Source: Pseudotabrizicola formosa (GTDB lineage Bacteria > Pseudomonadota > Alphaproteobacteria > Rhodobacterales > Rhodobacteraceae). Taken from it: a DNA stretch of 64,000 bases. Shown here in pieces: positions 44,819-53,786 of the stretch. Under the pieces are notes generated by a model. The model saw nothing but the letters and a program-made list of their open reading frames with translations. It was not told the DNA's origin and ran no database searches. The position numbers were made by a program, and so were the translations under genes. Within the stretch, counting starts at the first letter, position 1. The number at the start of each line of letters is the position of its first letter. The DNA lies in NCBI RefSeq assembly GCF_002900965.1, contig NZ_PJOM01000002.1, positions 1,116,001 through 1,180,000 on the forward strand, read 5' to 3'.

Positions 44819-45829
44819 ATGACGCTTGATGCCACCACCCTGCCGGTGATCTTTGCCGCCCTGATGGGGCTGTCGATCCTGCTGTATGTCATTCTTGACG
44901 GCTTTGATCTGGGCGTCGGCCTGCTGTTTCCGCTGGCCACGCCAGAGGAGCGGGACCGGATGATCGCGTCCATCGGGCCGTTCTGGGATGCGAATGAAAC
45001 CTGGCTGGTGCTGGCCATCGGTATTCTGCTGGTGGCCTTTCCGACCGCGCATGGCACGATCCTGACCGCGCTGTACTTGCCGGTGGCCGTCATGCTGGTG
45101 GGGCTGATCCTGCGCGGTGTGGCCTTCGAGTTCCGCGCCAAGGCCCCGCTGGCGCACAAGCAATCCTGGGACCGGGCGTTCTTTTGCGGCAGCCTGATGA
45201 CCTCGGGCGCGCAGGGGTTCATGCTGGGGATGTATGTGATGGGCTTGGACTGGACGCTGTTCCATGTGGCGTTTGCCGCCCTGACCGCCGGCGCGCTGAC
45301 CGTGGCCTACAGCTTTATCGGTGCGGCCTGGCTCATCCTGAAAACCGATGAGGCCTTGCAGATCAAGGCGGTGGCCTGGGCGCGCGGCGGCATCTGGGGC
45401 ATGGCACTGGGGCTTGGGGCGGTATCGCTGGCCACGCCTTTCGTCAGCACCAGGATTTTTGAGCGGTGGTTCAGCTTTCCCGAAGTGGTCCTGCTGGCCC
45501 CGCTGCCGCTGATGTCGGTCGCGCTGATCGTGCTGCTCTGGCTCTCACTGCGCCATCTGCCCAGCAAGGGCGACCATTTCGCCTGGTTCCCCTTTGCCGG
45601 GGCCACAACGCTGATGGTGCTTGGGTTTTTCGGCATGGGCTACAGCTTCTACCCCTTCATCGTGCCGGAACAGCTCACGATCTATGAGGCGGCGTCCAGC
45701 CCTGAGAGCCTGAAGATCATTCTTGTGGGTGCCCTGTTCGTGCTGCCGATGATCATTGGCTACACGGTGCTGTCCTACACCGTGTTCCGGGGCAAGGCGA
45801 CCAACCTCAGCTATGACTGGGACCGTTGA
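44819..45829 (+). CDS. cydB: Cytochrome bd ubiquinol oxidase subunit II
   Basis: CydB is the structural second subunit of the high-affinity bd oxidase, with about eight membrane helices and no heme ligands. The 336-residue protein begins TLPVIFAALMGLSILLYVILDGFDLGVG, contains WDANETWLVLA and GAAWLILKTDEALQIKA, and ends FRGKATNLSYDWDR. It starts four bases after the cydA stop with AGGA upstream. No small third subunit (CydX-like) was seen in the 79-base gap that follows, which holds only a hairpin and the copy 3 repeated element. Confidence 0.94.
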   Translation: MTLDATTLPVIFAALMGLSILLYVILDGFDLGVGLLFPLATPEERDRMIASIGPFWDANETWLVLAIGILLVAFPTAHGTILTALYLPVAVMLVGLILRGVAFEFRAKAPLAHKQSWDRAFFCGSLMTSGAQGFMLGMYVMGLDWTLFHVAFAALTAGALTVAYSFIGAAWLILKTDEALQIKAVAWARGGIWGMALGLGAVSLATPFVSTRIFERWFSFPEVVLLAPLPLMSVALIVLLWLSLRHLPSKGDHFAWFPFAGATTLMVLGFFGMGYSFYPFIVPEQLTIYEAASSPESLKIILVGALFVLPMIIGYTVLSYTVFRGKATNLSYDWDR

Positions 45830-45890
45830 GGGGGGCTGTCTGCCCCCCGCGCGTGCCGCGCCCCCCCGAGGATATTTGTGAACAGATAAT
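45830..45890 (-). repeat. 3'-UTR element copy 3 with G-rich hairpin
   Basis: On the minus strand, 19 bases past the M20 gene stop (45909), the element reads ATTATCTGTT, CAC, AAATATCC, TCGGGGGGG. Then, at 45830-45848, a hairpin of six GC pairs (GGGGGG, CTGTCTG, CCCCCC) follows. The hairpin also lies directly after cydB and could serve both transcripts. Confidence 0.8.
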
Positions 45891-45908
45891 ACGCGGAGGC
45901 GGTCAAGG

Positions 45909-47075
45909 TCAGGCGGCAGGCATCCGGGCCTCGACCATGCCGGCATACCAGCTTGAGCCGAAGGGGATGGCATTGTCGTCGAAGTTGTAGGCGGGGTGGT
46001 GCACCATCGCGGTATCGCCATTGCCAAGGAAGATATAGGCGCCGGGCCGCGCGTTCAGCATGAAGCTGAAATCCTCCGCCCCCATCAGGGGGGGCGTGTT
46101 GTCATCGACCTGCCCCGAGACGGCTTGCGCAACGGCCACGGCGTGGCGGGTGTTGTCTTCGGCATTCACGGTGACCGGATAGCCGCGCTGATAGTTTACC
46201 TCAGCCTTGCCCCCGAGCGCGATGGCGGTGCCTTGCGCGATCTCGGAAATGCGGCGCTCGACATAATCCTGCACCGACGGGTCCATGGTGCGGACGGTGC
46301 CTTTGAGCTTTACCACCTGCGGGATCACGTTATGCGCGGTGGAATCGGTCTGCACGGTGCAGACGCTGACCACCACCTGTTTCATCGGATCGACCCCGCG
46401 CGCGGCGATGGTCTGCAGCGCCACAATGATATGGGCAGAGATCACCGTGGTGTCGATGCAGTCATGCGGTTTGGCGGCATGGCCGCCCTTGCCGGTGACG
46501 GTGATTTCGAACTGATCCGCCGCCGCCATGATGGCCCCCGGACGGATGGCAAAGGTGCCAAGCGGAATGCCGGGCATGTTGTGCATGCCATAGACTTCCT
46601 GCACGCCGAACCGGTCCATCATGCCATCATCGACCATCTCGCGCCCGCCGCCGCCGCCTTCCTCTGCCGGCTGGAAGATCACCACGGCGCGGCCGTCGAA
46701 ATTCCGCGTCTCGGCCAGATATTTGGCCGCCCCCAGCAGCATCGCCGTGTGGCCGTCATGGCCGCAGGCATGCATCACGCCCGGCGTGGTGGAGGCATAG
46801 TCGACCCCGGTCTGTTCATGGATCGGCAGAGCGTCCATATCGGCGCGCAACCCGATGACGCGGCCGGATGTATCGGTCTTGCCATGGATCACGCCCACCA
46901 CCCCGGTGCGGCCGATGCCGGTCACCACCTCGTCACAACCAAAATCGCGGAGCAGGTCGGCCACTTTGGCCGCCGTGCGGTGCACCTCGAACAACAGTTC
47001 CGGATGGGTGTGAAAGTCACGCCGCCATTGGGTGATTTCGGGCAGCATCTCGGCGAAGCGGTTCTTGACGGGCAT
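45909..47075 (-). CDS. M20-family amidohydrolase (hippurate hydrolase-like)
   Basis: A 388-residue zinc-dependent aminoacylase-type amidohydrolase. The metal-binding and catalytic motifs are LRADMDALP, MHACGHDGHTAMLL and PAEEGGGGGREMVDDG, and MGAEDFSFML is the C-terminal signature. Such enzymes hydrolyse N-acyl or benzoyl amino acids in the cytoplasm. The ATG at 47075 (second of two adjacent ATGs) is better spaced from GAGGAGG than 47078. It lies on the same strand as the FAD oxidoreductase and ArgE-like genes upstream, and probably acts with them on imported acylated amino acids. Confidence 0.9.
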   Translation of the reverse strand: MPVKNRFAEMLPEITQWRRDFHTHPELLFEVHRTAAKVADLLRDFGCDEVVTGIGRTGVVGVIHGKTDTSGRVIGLRADMDALPIHEQTGVDYASTTPGVMHACGHDGHTAMLLGAAKYLAETRNFDGRAVVIFQPAEEGGGGGREMVDDGMMDRFGVQEVYGMHNMPGIPLGTFAIRPGAIMAAADQFEITVTGKGGHAAKPHDCIDTTVISAHIIVALQTIAARGVDPMKQVVVSVCTVQTDSTAHNVIPQVVKLKGTVRTMDPSVQDYVERRISEIAQGTAIALGGKAEVNYQRGYPVTVNAEDNTRHAVAVAQAVSGQVDDNTPPLMGAEDFSFMLNARPGAYIFLGNGDTAMVHHPAYNFDDNAIPFGSSWYAGMVEARMPAA

Positions 47076-47123
47076 CATGGCCTCCTCTGGGTCAGGGTGG
47101 CGGAATGGTGGGCCGGAATGCCG

Positions 47124-47170
47124 CCCCCTTCAAGGGGGTCAGCGCCGCATCCTGATCTTTTGATCAAAAA
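47124..47170 (-). terminator. Hairpin plus TTTTGATCAAAA element after the FAD oxidoreductase gene
   Basis: On the minus strand, past the stop at 47178, the sequence reads TTATTTTTGATCAAAAGATC and then a hairpin with 7-bp arms (CCCCCTT and AAGGGGG, 47124-47138). This resembles the layout of the four ATTATCTGTT elements, an AT-rich motif then a G-rich stem, but the core differs. Confidence 0.5.
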
Positions 47171-47177
47171 TAAGGCA

Positions 47178-48515
47178 TCAGGCCAGGGCCGGCCCCACCT
47201 CGGGGGCCGTGCCATCGCTGAAGCGCGACAGGCGGAACCGGCGCAGATCATGGCCGGTTGGCCGGCCCATCACCAGATCGGCCATCACGCGTCCGAGGCC
47301 GGGGCCAATGCCAAAACCATGGCCGCACATGCCGGTGGCGATAGAGAGGCCGGGGATCGGCGCGTGATCCACCACCGGCACCACATCGGGCATGGTGTCG
47401 ATCATGCCGGCCCATGCGGTCTTGATCTTCGGGCGGCCCAGCGCAGGAAAAGCGGCGGCAAAGCGATCCTGCACGCGGGACAGGGTGGTGCGGTTCGGGG
47501 CCGGGTTCAAAATGCGCATCGCCTCGAAGGGGCTGGGGCCATCGCCCCAACGGCGCTTGGTGCCCCATGCGTCGGGAAAGCCCTTGGGCGCGACCGGGCG
47601 GAAATGGGTGGAGCGGAAATCCTGTTTCAGAACCGGCAGATAAGGCGCGACGCTGCGAAACGCATCCGGCCCGATGAAAAAGTCATGCTCGGACCCCGGC
47701 GCGATGCTGTAGCCGCCATCCATCCGGCGGCGAAAGGCGAAATGATCATCCGCCGCCGCCCCGGGAAAGATCTCCGCCATCGGTTCGGTCTGCGCAACGC
47801 TTGCCAGCACCGACAGTTGCGGAATGTCCACCCCATGCGCCGCCAGAAACAGCCGTGACCAGGCACCACCCGCCACCACCACGCGCGACGCGCGCACTAG
47901 GCCCTGTTCGGTCACCACCCCGGCCACCGCCCCGGCCTGCAGATCAAGGCTGCGCACCGCACACTGCTCGACCACGCACACCCCCGCCTGAACCGCGAGA
48001 TCCGCCAGCAGCGGGACCGCGACAAAGGGTTCGGCCCGCGCGTCAGAAGGCGTGATCATCCCGCCCTTCCATCCGGCCGAGGTGCCAAGCAGCGCCGCAA
48101 TCTCGGCCCGGCTCATCAGACGGGTGTCGACGCCATTGGCCTGCGCCTGCGGCAGGAAGTCGGCGTATTTTGCAAGCGCGGCCTCGGTATTGGCCAGATA
48201 GACCACCCCGGTCTGGCGGAACCCCAGCGCAGCGCCGAAGGTCTGCGCAAAGCCTTGCCACAGGCGCATGGCCTCGACCACGATCGGCAATTCGTCCTTG
48301 TCGCGGCCCTGCTGGCGGATCCAGCCCCAGTTGCGGCTGCTTTGCTCGCCCGCAATCCGGCCCTTTTCGCACAGGACCACCTTTTGCCCGGCCTGCGCCA
48401 GATAATAGGCGGTCATCACCCCGATGATGCCGCCGCCCAGCACCACCACATCCGCCGCCTGCGGCAGTGGGCCGGGAAAACGGATCGGGCTTTGCAAGCT
48501 GATCGGAAAGGTCAT
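47178..48515 (-). CDS. FAD-dependent D-amino-acid/glycine oxidase-type oxidoreductase
   Basis: A 445-residue DadA/ThiO-family flavoprotein. The dinucleotide motif VVVLGGGIIGVMTAYYLAQAG is near residues 23-43, and the GEQSSRNWGWIRQQGRD and GGAWSRLFLAAHG motifs are typical of the family, as is the C-terminal GMCGHGFGIGPGLGRVMADLV. It oxidises an amine or amino acid with FAD; the substrate is not specified by sequence. The ATG at 48515 overlaps the ArgE-like stop (ATGA), so the two genes are translationally coupled. This supports a catabolic pathway in which the amidase or deacylase releases an amino acid that this enzyme oxidises. Confidence 0.87.
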   Translation of the reverse strand: MTFPISLQSPIRFPGPLPQAADVVVLGGGIIGVMTAYYLAQAGQKVVLCEKGRIAGEQSSRNWGWIRQQGRDKDELPIVVEAMRLWQGFAQTFGAALGFRQTGVVYLANTEAALAKYADFLPQAQANGVDTRLMSRAEIAALLGTSAGWKGGMITPSDARAEPFVAVPLLADLAVQAGVCVVEQCAVRSLDLQAGAVAGVVTEQGLVRASRVVVAGGAWSRLFLAAHGVDIPQLSVLASVAQTEPMAEIFPGAAADDHFAFRRRMDGGYSIAPGSEHDFFIGPDAFRSVAPYLPVLKQDFRSTHFRPVAPKGFPDAWGTKRRWGDGPSPFEAMRILNPAPNRTTLSRVQDRFAAAFPALGRPKIKTAWAGMIDTMPDVVPVVDHAPIPGLSIATGMCGHGFGIGPGLGRVMADLVMGRPTGHDLRRFRLSRFSDGTAPEVGPALA

Positions 48516-49672
48516 GCCAGATCCGCCAGCAGTTTCTCCATGAACGCCTGCCCCGCCTGAAATTCGGCGATCTCCAGATATTCATCGGCCTGATGCGCCT
48601 GCGCGATATCACCGGGGCCGCACACCAGGCTGGAAATGCCCGCTGCCTGAAAATGCCCGGCTTCGGTGCCATAGCTGACCACATGGGTGGCATTGTCGCC
48701 GGTCAATCGGCGCACCAGGGCCTCGGCCTCGCCATCCGCTTCGGGCACCAGAGGCGGCACGTCGAAGAAGCGTTCAAGCACCACATCCGCCTCTGGCCGC
48801 ACCGCCTGCATGGCGCTGCGCAGGGCCGCCACCTCGGCCTCGAAGGCCTGACACCAGTCTTCCGGCGCCTCGCCGGGCACGACGCGGAATTCCATCACAT
48901 AGCGGCAGTCGGCGGCGGTGATGTTATGCGCGGTTCCGCCCGAAATCATGCCGGTGTGCAGCGTGGTGAAGGGCGGGTCGAACAGCGCCGCCACGGCCGA
49001 TGCGGGCTTGGCCGCATTCTCGGCATTGCGGTCATTGGCCCACATGATCAGCCGCGCCGCCTCCATGATCGCGCTGACACCTTGGGGCAGCAGCGACGAA
49101 TGCACCTCGAACCCGCGCAGATGCACGCGGTAACCGGCCCCGCCCTTGTGGCCGTTGACCGCCTTCATCCGGCTGGGTTCGCCGATGATGGCAAGCGCGG
49201 CCTTGGGATATTCGGATTGCAACGCCGCAATCAGCGGCGGCGCGCCCATGCAGCCGATCTCCTCGTCATAAGACAGCGCAATCTGCAACGGGCGGCGCAG
49301 CCCGCGCCGGTGCGCCTCCGCCAAGGCCCAGATGGCAAGCGCGTCAAACCCCTTCATGTCGCAGGTGCCGCGCCCGTAAAGCCGCCCGTCCCGTTCTGTC
49401 ACCACCCAAGGGTCCGACGTCCAGGCCTGCCCGTCCACCGGCACCACATCGGTGTGGCCCGACAGAATCACCCCGCCCGGCACCAGGGGACCGGCATGGG
49501 CAAACAGCCCGGCCTTGGTCCGGTCCTCGTTCCAGTGCCGGTGTGCGGTGATGCCCTGACTGGCCAGATAGCCCTCGACCCAGTCAACCAGCGGCAGGTT
49601 GGTATCCCGGCTGACGGTCGGAAAACTGACAAGTTGGTCAAGGATCTGGCGGGCGGAAAGCGGGTTTGTCAT
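48512..49672 (-). CDS. argE: ArgE-family deacylase (acetylornithine deacetylase-like)
   Basis: A 386-residue M20 zinc hydrolase with the ArgE pattern: LSGHTDVVPVDGQAWTSDPW, GRGTCDMKGFDALAIWA, SYDEEIGCMGA and the C-terminal YGTEAGHFQAAGI. It would deacetylate N-acetylornithine or related N-acyl amino acids. The start at 49672 has AAGGA eight bases upstream. It heads the argE-FAD oxidase pair and is divergent from the ABC peptide transporter, which argues for a role in handling imported N-acyl substrates rather than in arginine biosynthesis. The symbol is given for family similarity, not proof of biosynthetic role. Confidence 0.85.
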   Translation of the reverse strand: MTNPLSARQILDQLVSFPTVSRDTNLPLVDWVEGYLASQGITAHRHWNEDRTKAGLFAHAGPLVPGGVILSGHTDVVPVDGQAWTSDPWVVTERDGRLYGRGTCDMKGFDALAIWALAEAHRRGLRRPLQIALSYDEEIGCMGAPPLIAALQSEYPKAALAIIGEPSRMKAVNGHKGGAGYRVHLRGFEVHSSLLPQGVSAIMEAARLIMWANDRNAENAAKPASAVAALFDPPFTTLHTGMISGGTAHNITAADCRYVMEFRVVPGEAPEDWCQAFEAEVAALRSAMQAVRPEADVVLERFFDVPPLVPEADGEAEALVRRLTGDNATHVVSYGTEAGHFQAAGISSLVCGPGDIAQAHQADEYLEIAEFQAGQAFMEKLLADLA

Positions 49673-49872
49673 CGGTCTGTCCTTGATGCGTTCGCGTCGA
49701 AGGTGCGCCGCTTAAACAGGCAAGGTCAAGCCCGGACCCGCTGCCGCAAGGGCATGGCAAACATGCCGCTTGCGGGATGCACAAAAATCTCTAACACTTG
49801 GTCAAATCACCGGGCGAGCCTTGGCTATGACACCGGAATAATAAATAAAAAGAACCACTTGGGGGTTACCAT

Positions 49873-50883
49873 ATGGCCGATGGGGCCGCGCCCGTCCTTG
49901 ATGTCCGGGGGTTAAAAACTGTATTTCGCACCCGTGGGGGCGAAGTGCATGCCGTGAATTCAGTCAGCTTCCACCTCAACCCCGGTGAACTTTTGGGCGT
50001 TGTCGGAGAAAGCGGCTCCGGCAAGTCTGTAACGATGATGTCGCTGATCGGGCTGTTGCCCTCGCCGCCCGCAGATGTGCGCGGGGGCACGGTGATGCTG
50101 GGCAACCGCGATCTGCTGAAAATCAGTGCGGATGAGCTGCGCGATGTGCGCGGCGCAAAGGTCGGCTTTGTCTTTCAGGACCCGATGACCAGCCTGAACC
50201 CGGTGTTCACGGTGGGCAACCAGATCATGGAACCGCTGATCCGCCACATGGGGATGAGCAAGAAACAAGCCCAGGTGCGCGCGGCGGAACTGCTGGCGCT
50301 GGTCGGCATCCCCGATGCGGCGGCGCGGCTCAAATCCTACCCGCACCAGTTTTCCGGCGGCATGCGGCAGCGGGTGATGATCGCCATAGCACTCGCCTGC
50401 GACCCCGATGTGCTGATCGCGGATGAACCGACCACGGCATTGGACGTTACCATTCAGGCGCAGATTCTGGAACTGGTGAAAGACCTGCGCCAGAAACTGG
50501 GCATGGCGATTGTCTGGATCACCCATGATCTGGGGGTGATCGCGGGCATCGCCGACCGGGTGATGGTGATGTATGGCGGTCAGGTGGTTGAACAGGCCCC
50601 GGTGAAGGACCTCTTTGCCAATCCGCAACACCCCTATACCCGCGCTTTGCTGAAAACCATTCCGTCGCTGACCGGGGAGCGTGAGGCGCGGTTGCAGGTG
50701 ATCGAAGGCCAGCCGCCGATCATGACCGGCGCGCCCGCCGCCTGCCCCTTCCGGGACCGTTGCGCGCATGCCTTCGCCCGCTGCTTTGTGGAAAACCCCG
50801 AACGCCGCGCGATTGACGGGTGCGAGGTTGGCAAGGGCCATGACGTGGCCTGCCATTGGGTGGCAGAGGTGGCGCATGCTTGA
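49873..50883 (+). CDS. dppD: Peptide ABC transporter ATP-binding protein (DppD-like)
   Basis: A 336-residue ABC ATPase of the oligopeptide/nickel family. Walker A is GESGSGKSV, the signature [16 protein letters not shown], Walker [14 protein letters not shown], and the C-terminal oligo_HPY domain contains [12 protein letters not shown] and a cysteine trio ([15 protein letters not shown]). ATG at 49873 follows GGGGG. It is the first gene of a five-gene operon in the order ATPase-ATPase-binding protein-permease-permease, and it overlaps dppF by eight bases. Divergent from argE across 200 bases. Confidence 0.93.
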   Translation: MADGAAPVLDVRGLKTVFRTRGGEVHAVNSVSFHLNPGELLGVVGESGSGKSVTMMSLIGLLPSPPADVRGGTVMLGNRDLLKISADELRDVRGAKVGFVFQDPMTSLNPVFTVGNQIMEPLIRHMGMSKKQAQVRAAELLALVGIPDAAARLKSYPHQFSGGMRQRVMIAIALACDPDVLIADEPTTALDVTIQAQILELVKDLRQKLGMAIVWITHDLGVIAGIADRVMVMYGGQVVEQAPVKDLFANPQHPYTRALLKTIPSLTGEREARLQVIEGQPPIMTGAPAACPFRDRCAHAFARCFVENPERRAIDGCEVGKGHDVACHWVAEVAHA

Positions 50884-51937
50884 TGTGGCCAAACCGATCA
50901 CGCCACTGGTGCAGGTGCGCGGGTTGAAAATGTATTTCCCGATCTATTCCGGCATTCTGCGCCGCCACACCGGCGATGTGAAAGCGGTCGATGGGGTCAG
51001 CTTTGACATCATGCCGGGCGAAACCCTTGGGCTGGTGGGCGAATCGGGCTGCGGCAAATCCACCGTGGGCCGCGCCCTGCTGCGGCTGTACGAGATCACG
51101 GGTGGCACGGTCGAGATCAACGGCACCGATGTGGCGACCCTTGGCACCGAAGATCTGCGAAAGGCCCGGCCGCAGATGCAGATGGTGTTTCAGGACCCGC
51201 AGGCCAGCCTGAACCCGCGCATGACGCTGGCCGATATCATCGGCGAGCCGCTCAACGAACACACAGACTGGGACGGTGACCGCAAACTGGCCCGGATCTA
51301 TGAGCTGATGGATGCCGTGGGTCTGAACCGCCGCTTTGCCAACCGCTTCCCGCATGAATTTTCCGGCGGGCAGCGCCAGCGGATCGGGATTGCCCGTGCC
51401 CTCGCCCTCAACCCGCGCTTTATCGTCTGTGACGAGCCGATTGCGGCCCTGGATGTCTCGATTCAGGCGCAGGTGGTGAACCTGCTGGAGGATTTGCAGG
51501 AAAAGTTCGGCCTGACCTATCTGTTCATCAGCCATGATCTGTCGATGGTGCGCCATATCGCCGACCGGGTGGCGGTGATGTATCTGGGCCGGATTGCCGA
51601 GCTTTCCCCGCGCGATGCGCTTTATGCCCGCCCGCTGCACCCCTATGCCGAGGCGCTTTTGTCGGCGGTGCCCGAACCGGACCCGACGCTGGCGCGGTCG
51701 CGTCAACGCATCATCCTGCAAGGCGATGTGCCCTCGCCCGCCAATCCGCCAAAGGGCTGCAATTTCTGCACCCGCTGCCCCAAGGTGTTCGACCTGTGCC
51801 GTCAGGTCAAACCCGAGCTGGCCGAGGTGGAACCGGGCCGCTTTGTGGCCTGCCATCTGTATTCCGATCCTACCGCCGCCGGATCAACCGGCGCGTCCAC
51901 TGCCAACGAGCACAACCAACAAGGAGTGTCCCTATGA
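50876..51937 (+). CDS. dppF: Peptide ABC transporter ATP-binding protein (DppF-like)
   Basis: A 353-residue second ATPase of the same transporter. Walker A is GESGCGKST, the signature FSGGQRQRIGIARALA, Walker B FIVCDEPIAALDV, and a C-terminal oligo_HPY segment includes HPYAEALLSAVPEPDP. The start at 50876 lies inside the end of dppD (8-base overlap), and its stop overlaps the binding-protein ATG by four bases. The pair forms the heterodimeric ATPase of a Dpp/Opp importer. Confidence 0.93.
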   Translation: MLDVAKPITPLVQVRGLKMYFPIYSGILRRHTGDVKAVDGVSFDIMPGETLGLVGESGCGKSTVGRALLRLYEITGGTVEINGTDVATLGTEDLRKARPQMQMVFQDPQASLNPRMTLADIIGEPLNEHTDWDGDRKLARIYELMDAVGLNRRFANRFPHEFSGGQRQRIGIARALALNPRFIVCDEPIAALDVSIQAQVVNLLEDLQEKFGLTYLFISHDLSMVRHIADRVAVMYLGRIAELSPRDALYARPLHPYAEALLSAVPEPDPTLARSRQRIILQGDVPSPANPPKGCNFCTRCPKVFDLCRQVKPELAEVEPGRFVACHLYSDPTAAGSTGASTANEHNQQGVSL

Positions 51938-53634
51938 AACTGAAAACCGCCCTTCTGGGCGCGGCCGCCACATTGGCCTTTGCGCCTGCCGCATTTGCGG
52001 AACGCGGGGCCGATGGCAACGTCAACGTCCTGTATTCGCAAGCCGTCTCGATCATGAACGCCTATCTGTCTTCGGGCACCAAGGATGTCGAAGTGGGCTC
52101 TCTGGTGCTGGAGCCGCTGGCCGGTTTCGACCAGGATGGCAATGTCATCCCGCGTCTGGTCACCGAAATTCCATCGGTGGAAAACGGCGGCATCTCCGAA
52201 GACCTGACCACGATCACCTGGAAACTGACCCCCGGCCTATTGTGGTCGGATGGCACGCCGGTGACAGCGGCGGATGCCGTCTTCTCGTATGAATACTGCA
52301 CCCATCCCGAAGGCGGCTGCGCGCAGGCCGCGCGCTATGAAGGGATCGAAAAGGTCGAGGCGCTGGATGATCTGACCGTCAAGATCACCTGGACCGGGCC
52401 AAAGCCCAACCCCTTCACCGCCTTTGTCGGTGCCACCTCGCCCATTCTGCAGGCCGCGCAATTTGCCAATTGCCTTGGCACCGCCGCCCCCACCTGCACC
52501 GAACAGAACTTCCGCCCGATTGGCACCGGCCCCTTCATGGTCACCGATTTCAAGGTGAATGACGTGGTCGAACTGGCCGCCAACCCGAATTACCGCGACC
52601 CGGCCAAACCGGCCTTTGCCACGATGACCGTCAAGGGCGGCGGCGATGCGGCGGGGGCAGCCCGCGCCGTGATGGAAACCGGCGAATTCGACTACGCCTG
52701 GAACACCCAGATCAACCCCGAACTGCAGGCCCAGATGGAGGCTGGCGGTCAGGGCAAGTTCGTGTCCGCCTTCGGCACGCTGGTCGAGCGGATCGAGATG
52801 AACATGACCGATCCGTCGCCGGATCTGCCAGAAGGCGAGCGCTCCACCGCCATGCACCCGCACCCGATGCTGTCGGACATCCGCGTGCGCAAGGCCCTGT
52901 CGATGGCCATCGACCGCAGCCTGCTGGTTGAAGTCGGCTATGGCAATGCCGGGCGCCCGACCTGCAATCTGGTGCCGGCACCGGCGCAATTCGCCTCGCC
53001 CAACACCGACTGCATCGCTCAGGATATGGAAGGGGCCAAAGCCCTGCTGGACGAAGCCGGCTGGGTCGCGGGGGCAGATGGCATGCGCGCCAAGGATGGC
53101 GTGCCGATGAAGCTGCTGTACCAGACTTCGGTCAACCCGGTGCGGCAGGACTTCCAGGCGCTGATCAAGGGCTGGTGGAATGAGCTGGGCGTCGAGGTCG
53201 AGCTGAAATCGGTCGACGGCGGTGTGTTCTTTGGCGGCGACCCGGGCTCGCCCGACACCTTCCAGAAATTCTATGCCGATGTGGAAATGTATGCCAACAA
53301 CTTCGATGGCACCGACCCCGAGCCCTATCTTGCGCAATACCTGTGCGACAAGGCCCCAAGCCCGGCCAATGGCTGGCAGGGGGAAAACATCAACCGCTAT
53401 TGCGACCCGGCCTATGATGCGCTGGTGGCCGAACTGGCCAGCACCCGCGAGCCGGAAAAGCGCAGCGAAATCGCCATCCGCCTGAACGAAATGCTGACCA
53501 AGGACAGCTATGTCATCGTGCCGCTGGTGGATCGTGGACGGTTGTCGGCCCATTCCAACACGCTGGGCGGCGTGGTGCTGAACACTTGGGATTCCGAACT
53601 GTGGAACGCCAGCGACTGGTTCCGCATCAAGTGA
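51934..53634 (+). CDS. Periplasmic peptide-binding protein (SBP family 5)
   Basis: A 566-residue SBP_bac_5 protein with a cleaved signal peptide (ALLGAAATLAFAPAAFA, cut near 22). It begins GADGNVNVLYSQAVSIMNAYL and includes FRPIGTGPFMVTDF, IRVRKALSMAIDR and the C-terminal PLVDRGRLSAHSNTL. It captures peptides or related substrates for the DppBCDF transporter. The ATG at 51934 overlaps the dppF stop and has AAGGAG upstream. It lies between the ATPases and the permeases, and a 10-bp hairpin separates it from the first permease. Confidence 0.93.
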   Translation: MKLKTALLGAAATLAFAPAAFAERGADGNVNVLYSQAVSIMNAYLSSGTKDVEVGSLVLEPLAGFDQDGNVIPRLVTEIPSVENGGISEDLTTITWKLTPGLLWSDGTPVTAADAVFSYEYCTHPEGGCAQAARYEGIEKVEALDDLTVKITWTGPKPNPFTAFVGATSPILQAAQFANCLGTAAPTCTEQNFRPIGTGPFMVTDFKVNDVVELAANPNYRDPAKPAFATMTVKGGGDAAGAARAVMETGEFDYAWNTQINPELQAQMEAGGQGKFVSAFGTLVERIEMNMTDPSPDLPEGERSTAMHPHPMLSDIRVRKALSMAIDRSLLVEVGYGNAGRPTCNLVPAPAQFASPNTDCIAQDMEGAKALLDEAGWVAGADGMRAKDGVPMKLLYQTSVNPVRQDFQALIKGWWNELGVEVELKSVDGGVFFGGDPGSPDTFQKFYADVEMYANNFDGTDPEPYLAQYLCDKAPSPANGWQGENINRYCDPAYDALVAELASTREPEKRSEIAIRLNEMLTKDSYVIVPLVDRGRLSAHSNTLGGVVLNTWDSELWNASDWFRIK

Positions 53635-53644
53635 TCTGACATCC

Positions 53645-53752
53645 GGGGCGCGCCTGATCGAATTTTCGGTGAAAATTCAAAAGGGCGCGCCCCTTCCCTT
53701 TCCATCCTCTCCCTCAACCCTCGTGCGGGTCTGAATTTTCACAGAAAAATTC
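53645..53752. repeat. Nested intercistronic hairpin and a second inverted repeat
   Basis: Just past the binding-protein stop (53634), outer arms GGGGCGCGCC (53645-53654) and GGCGCGCCCC (53684-53693) enclose an inner inverted repeat GAATTTTC-GGT-GAAAATTC (53660-53678). A second copy of the inner motif, GAATTTT then AAAATTC, lies at 53733-53752, 35 bases before the dppB start. The position suggests mRNA stabilisation or attenuation that raises binding-protein expression relative to the permeases. Confidence 0.7.
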
Positions 53753-53786
53753 ATGCCCGCCCGACTGCACAACCGAGGCGTCGCCG

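Noticed and set aside
47124-47170. Fifth copy of the ATTATCTGTT element
   Set aside because: It has a similar layout (AT-rich core then G-rich hairpin after a stop) but the core is TTTTGATCAAAA, so I list it as a separate terminator-like feature.
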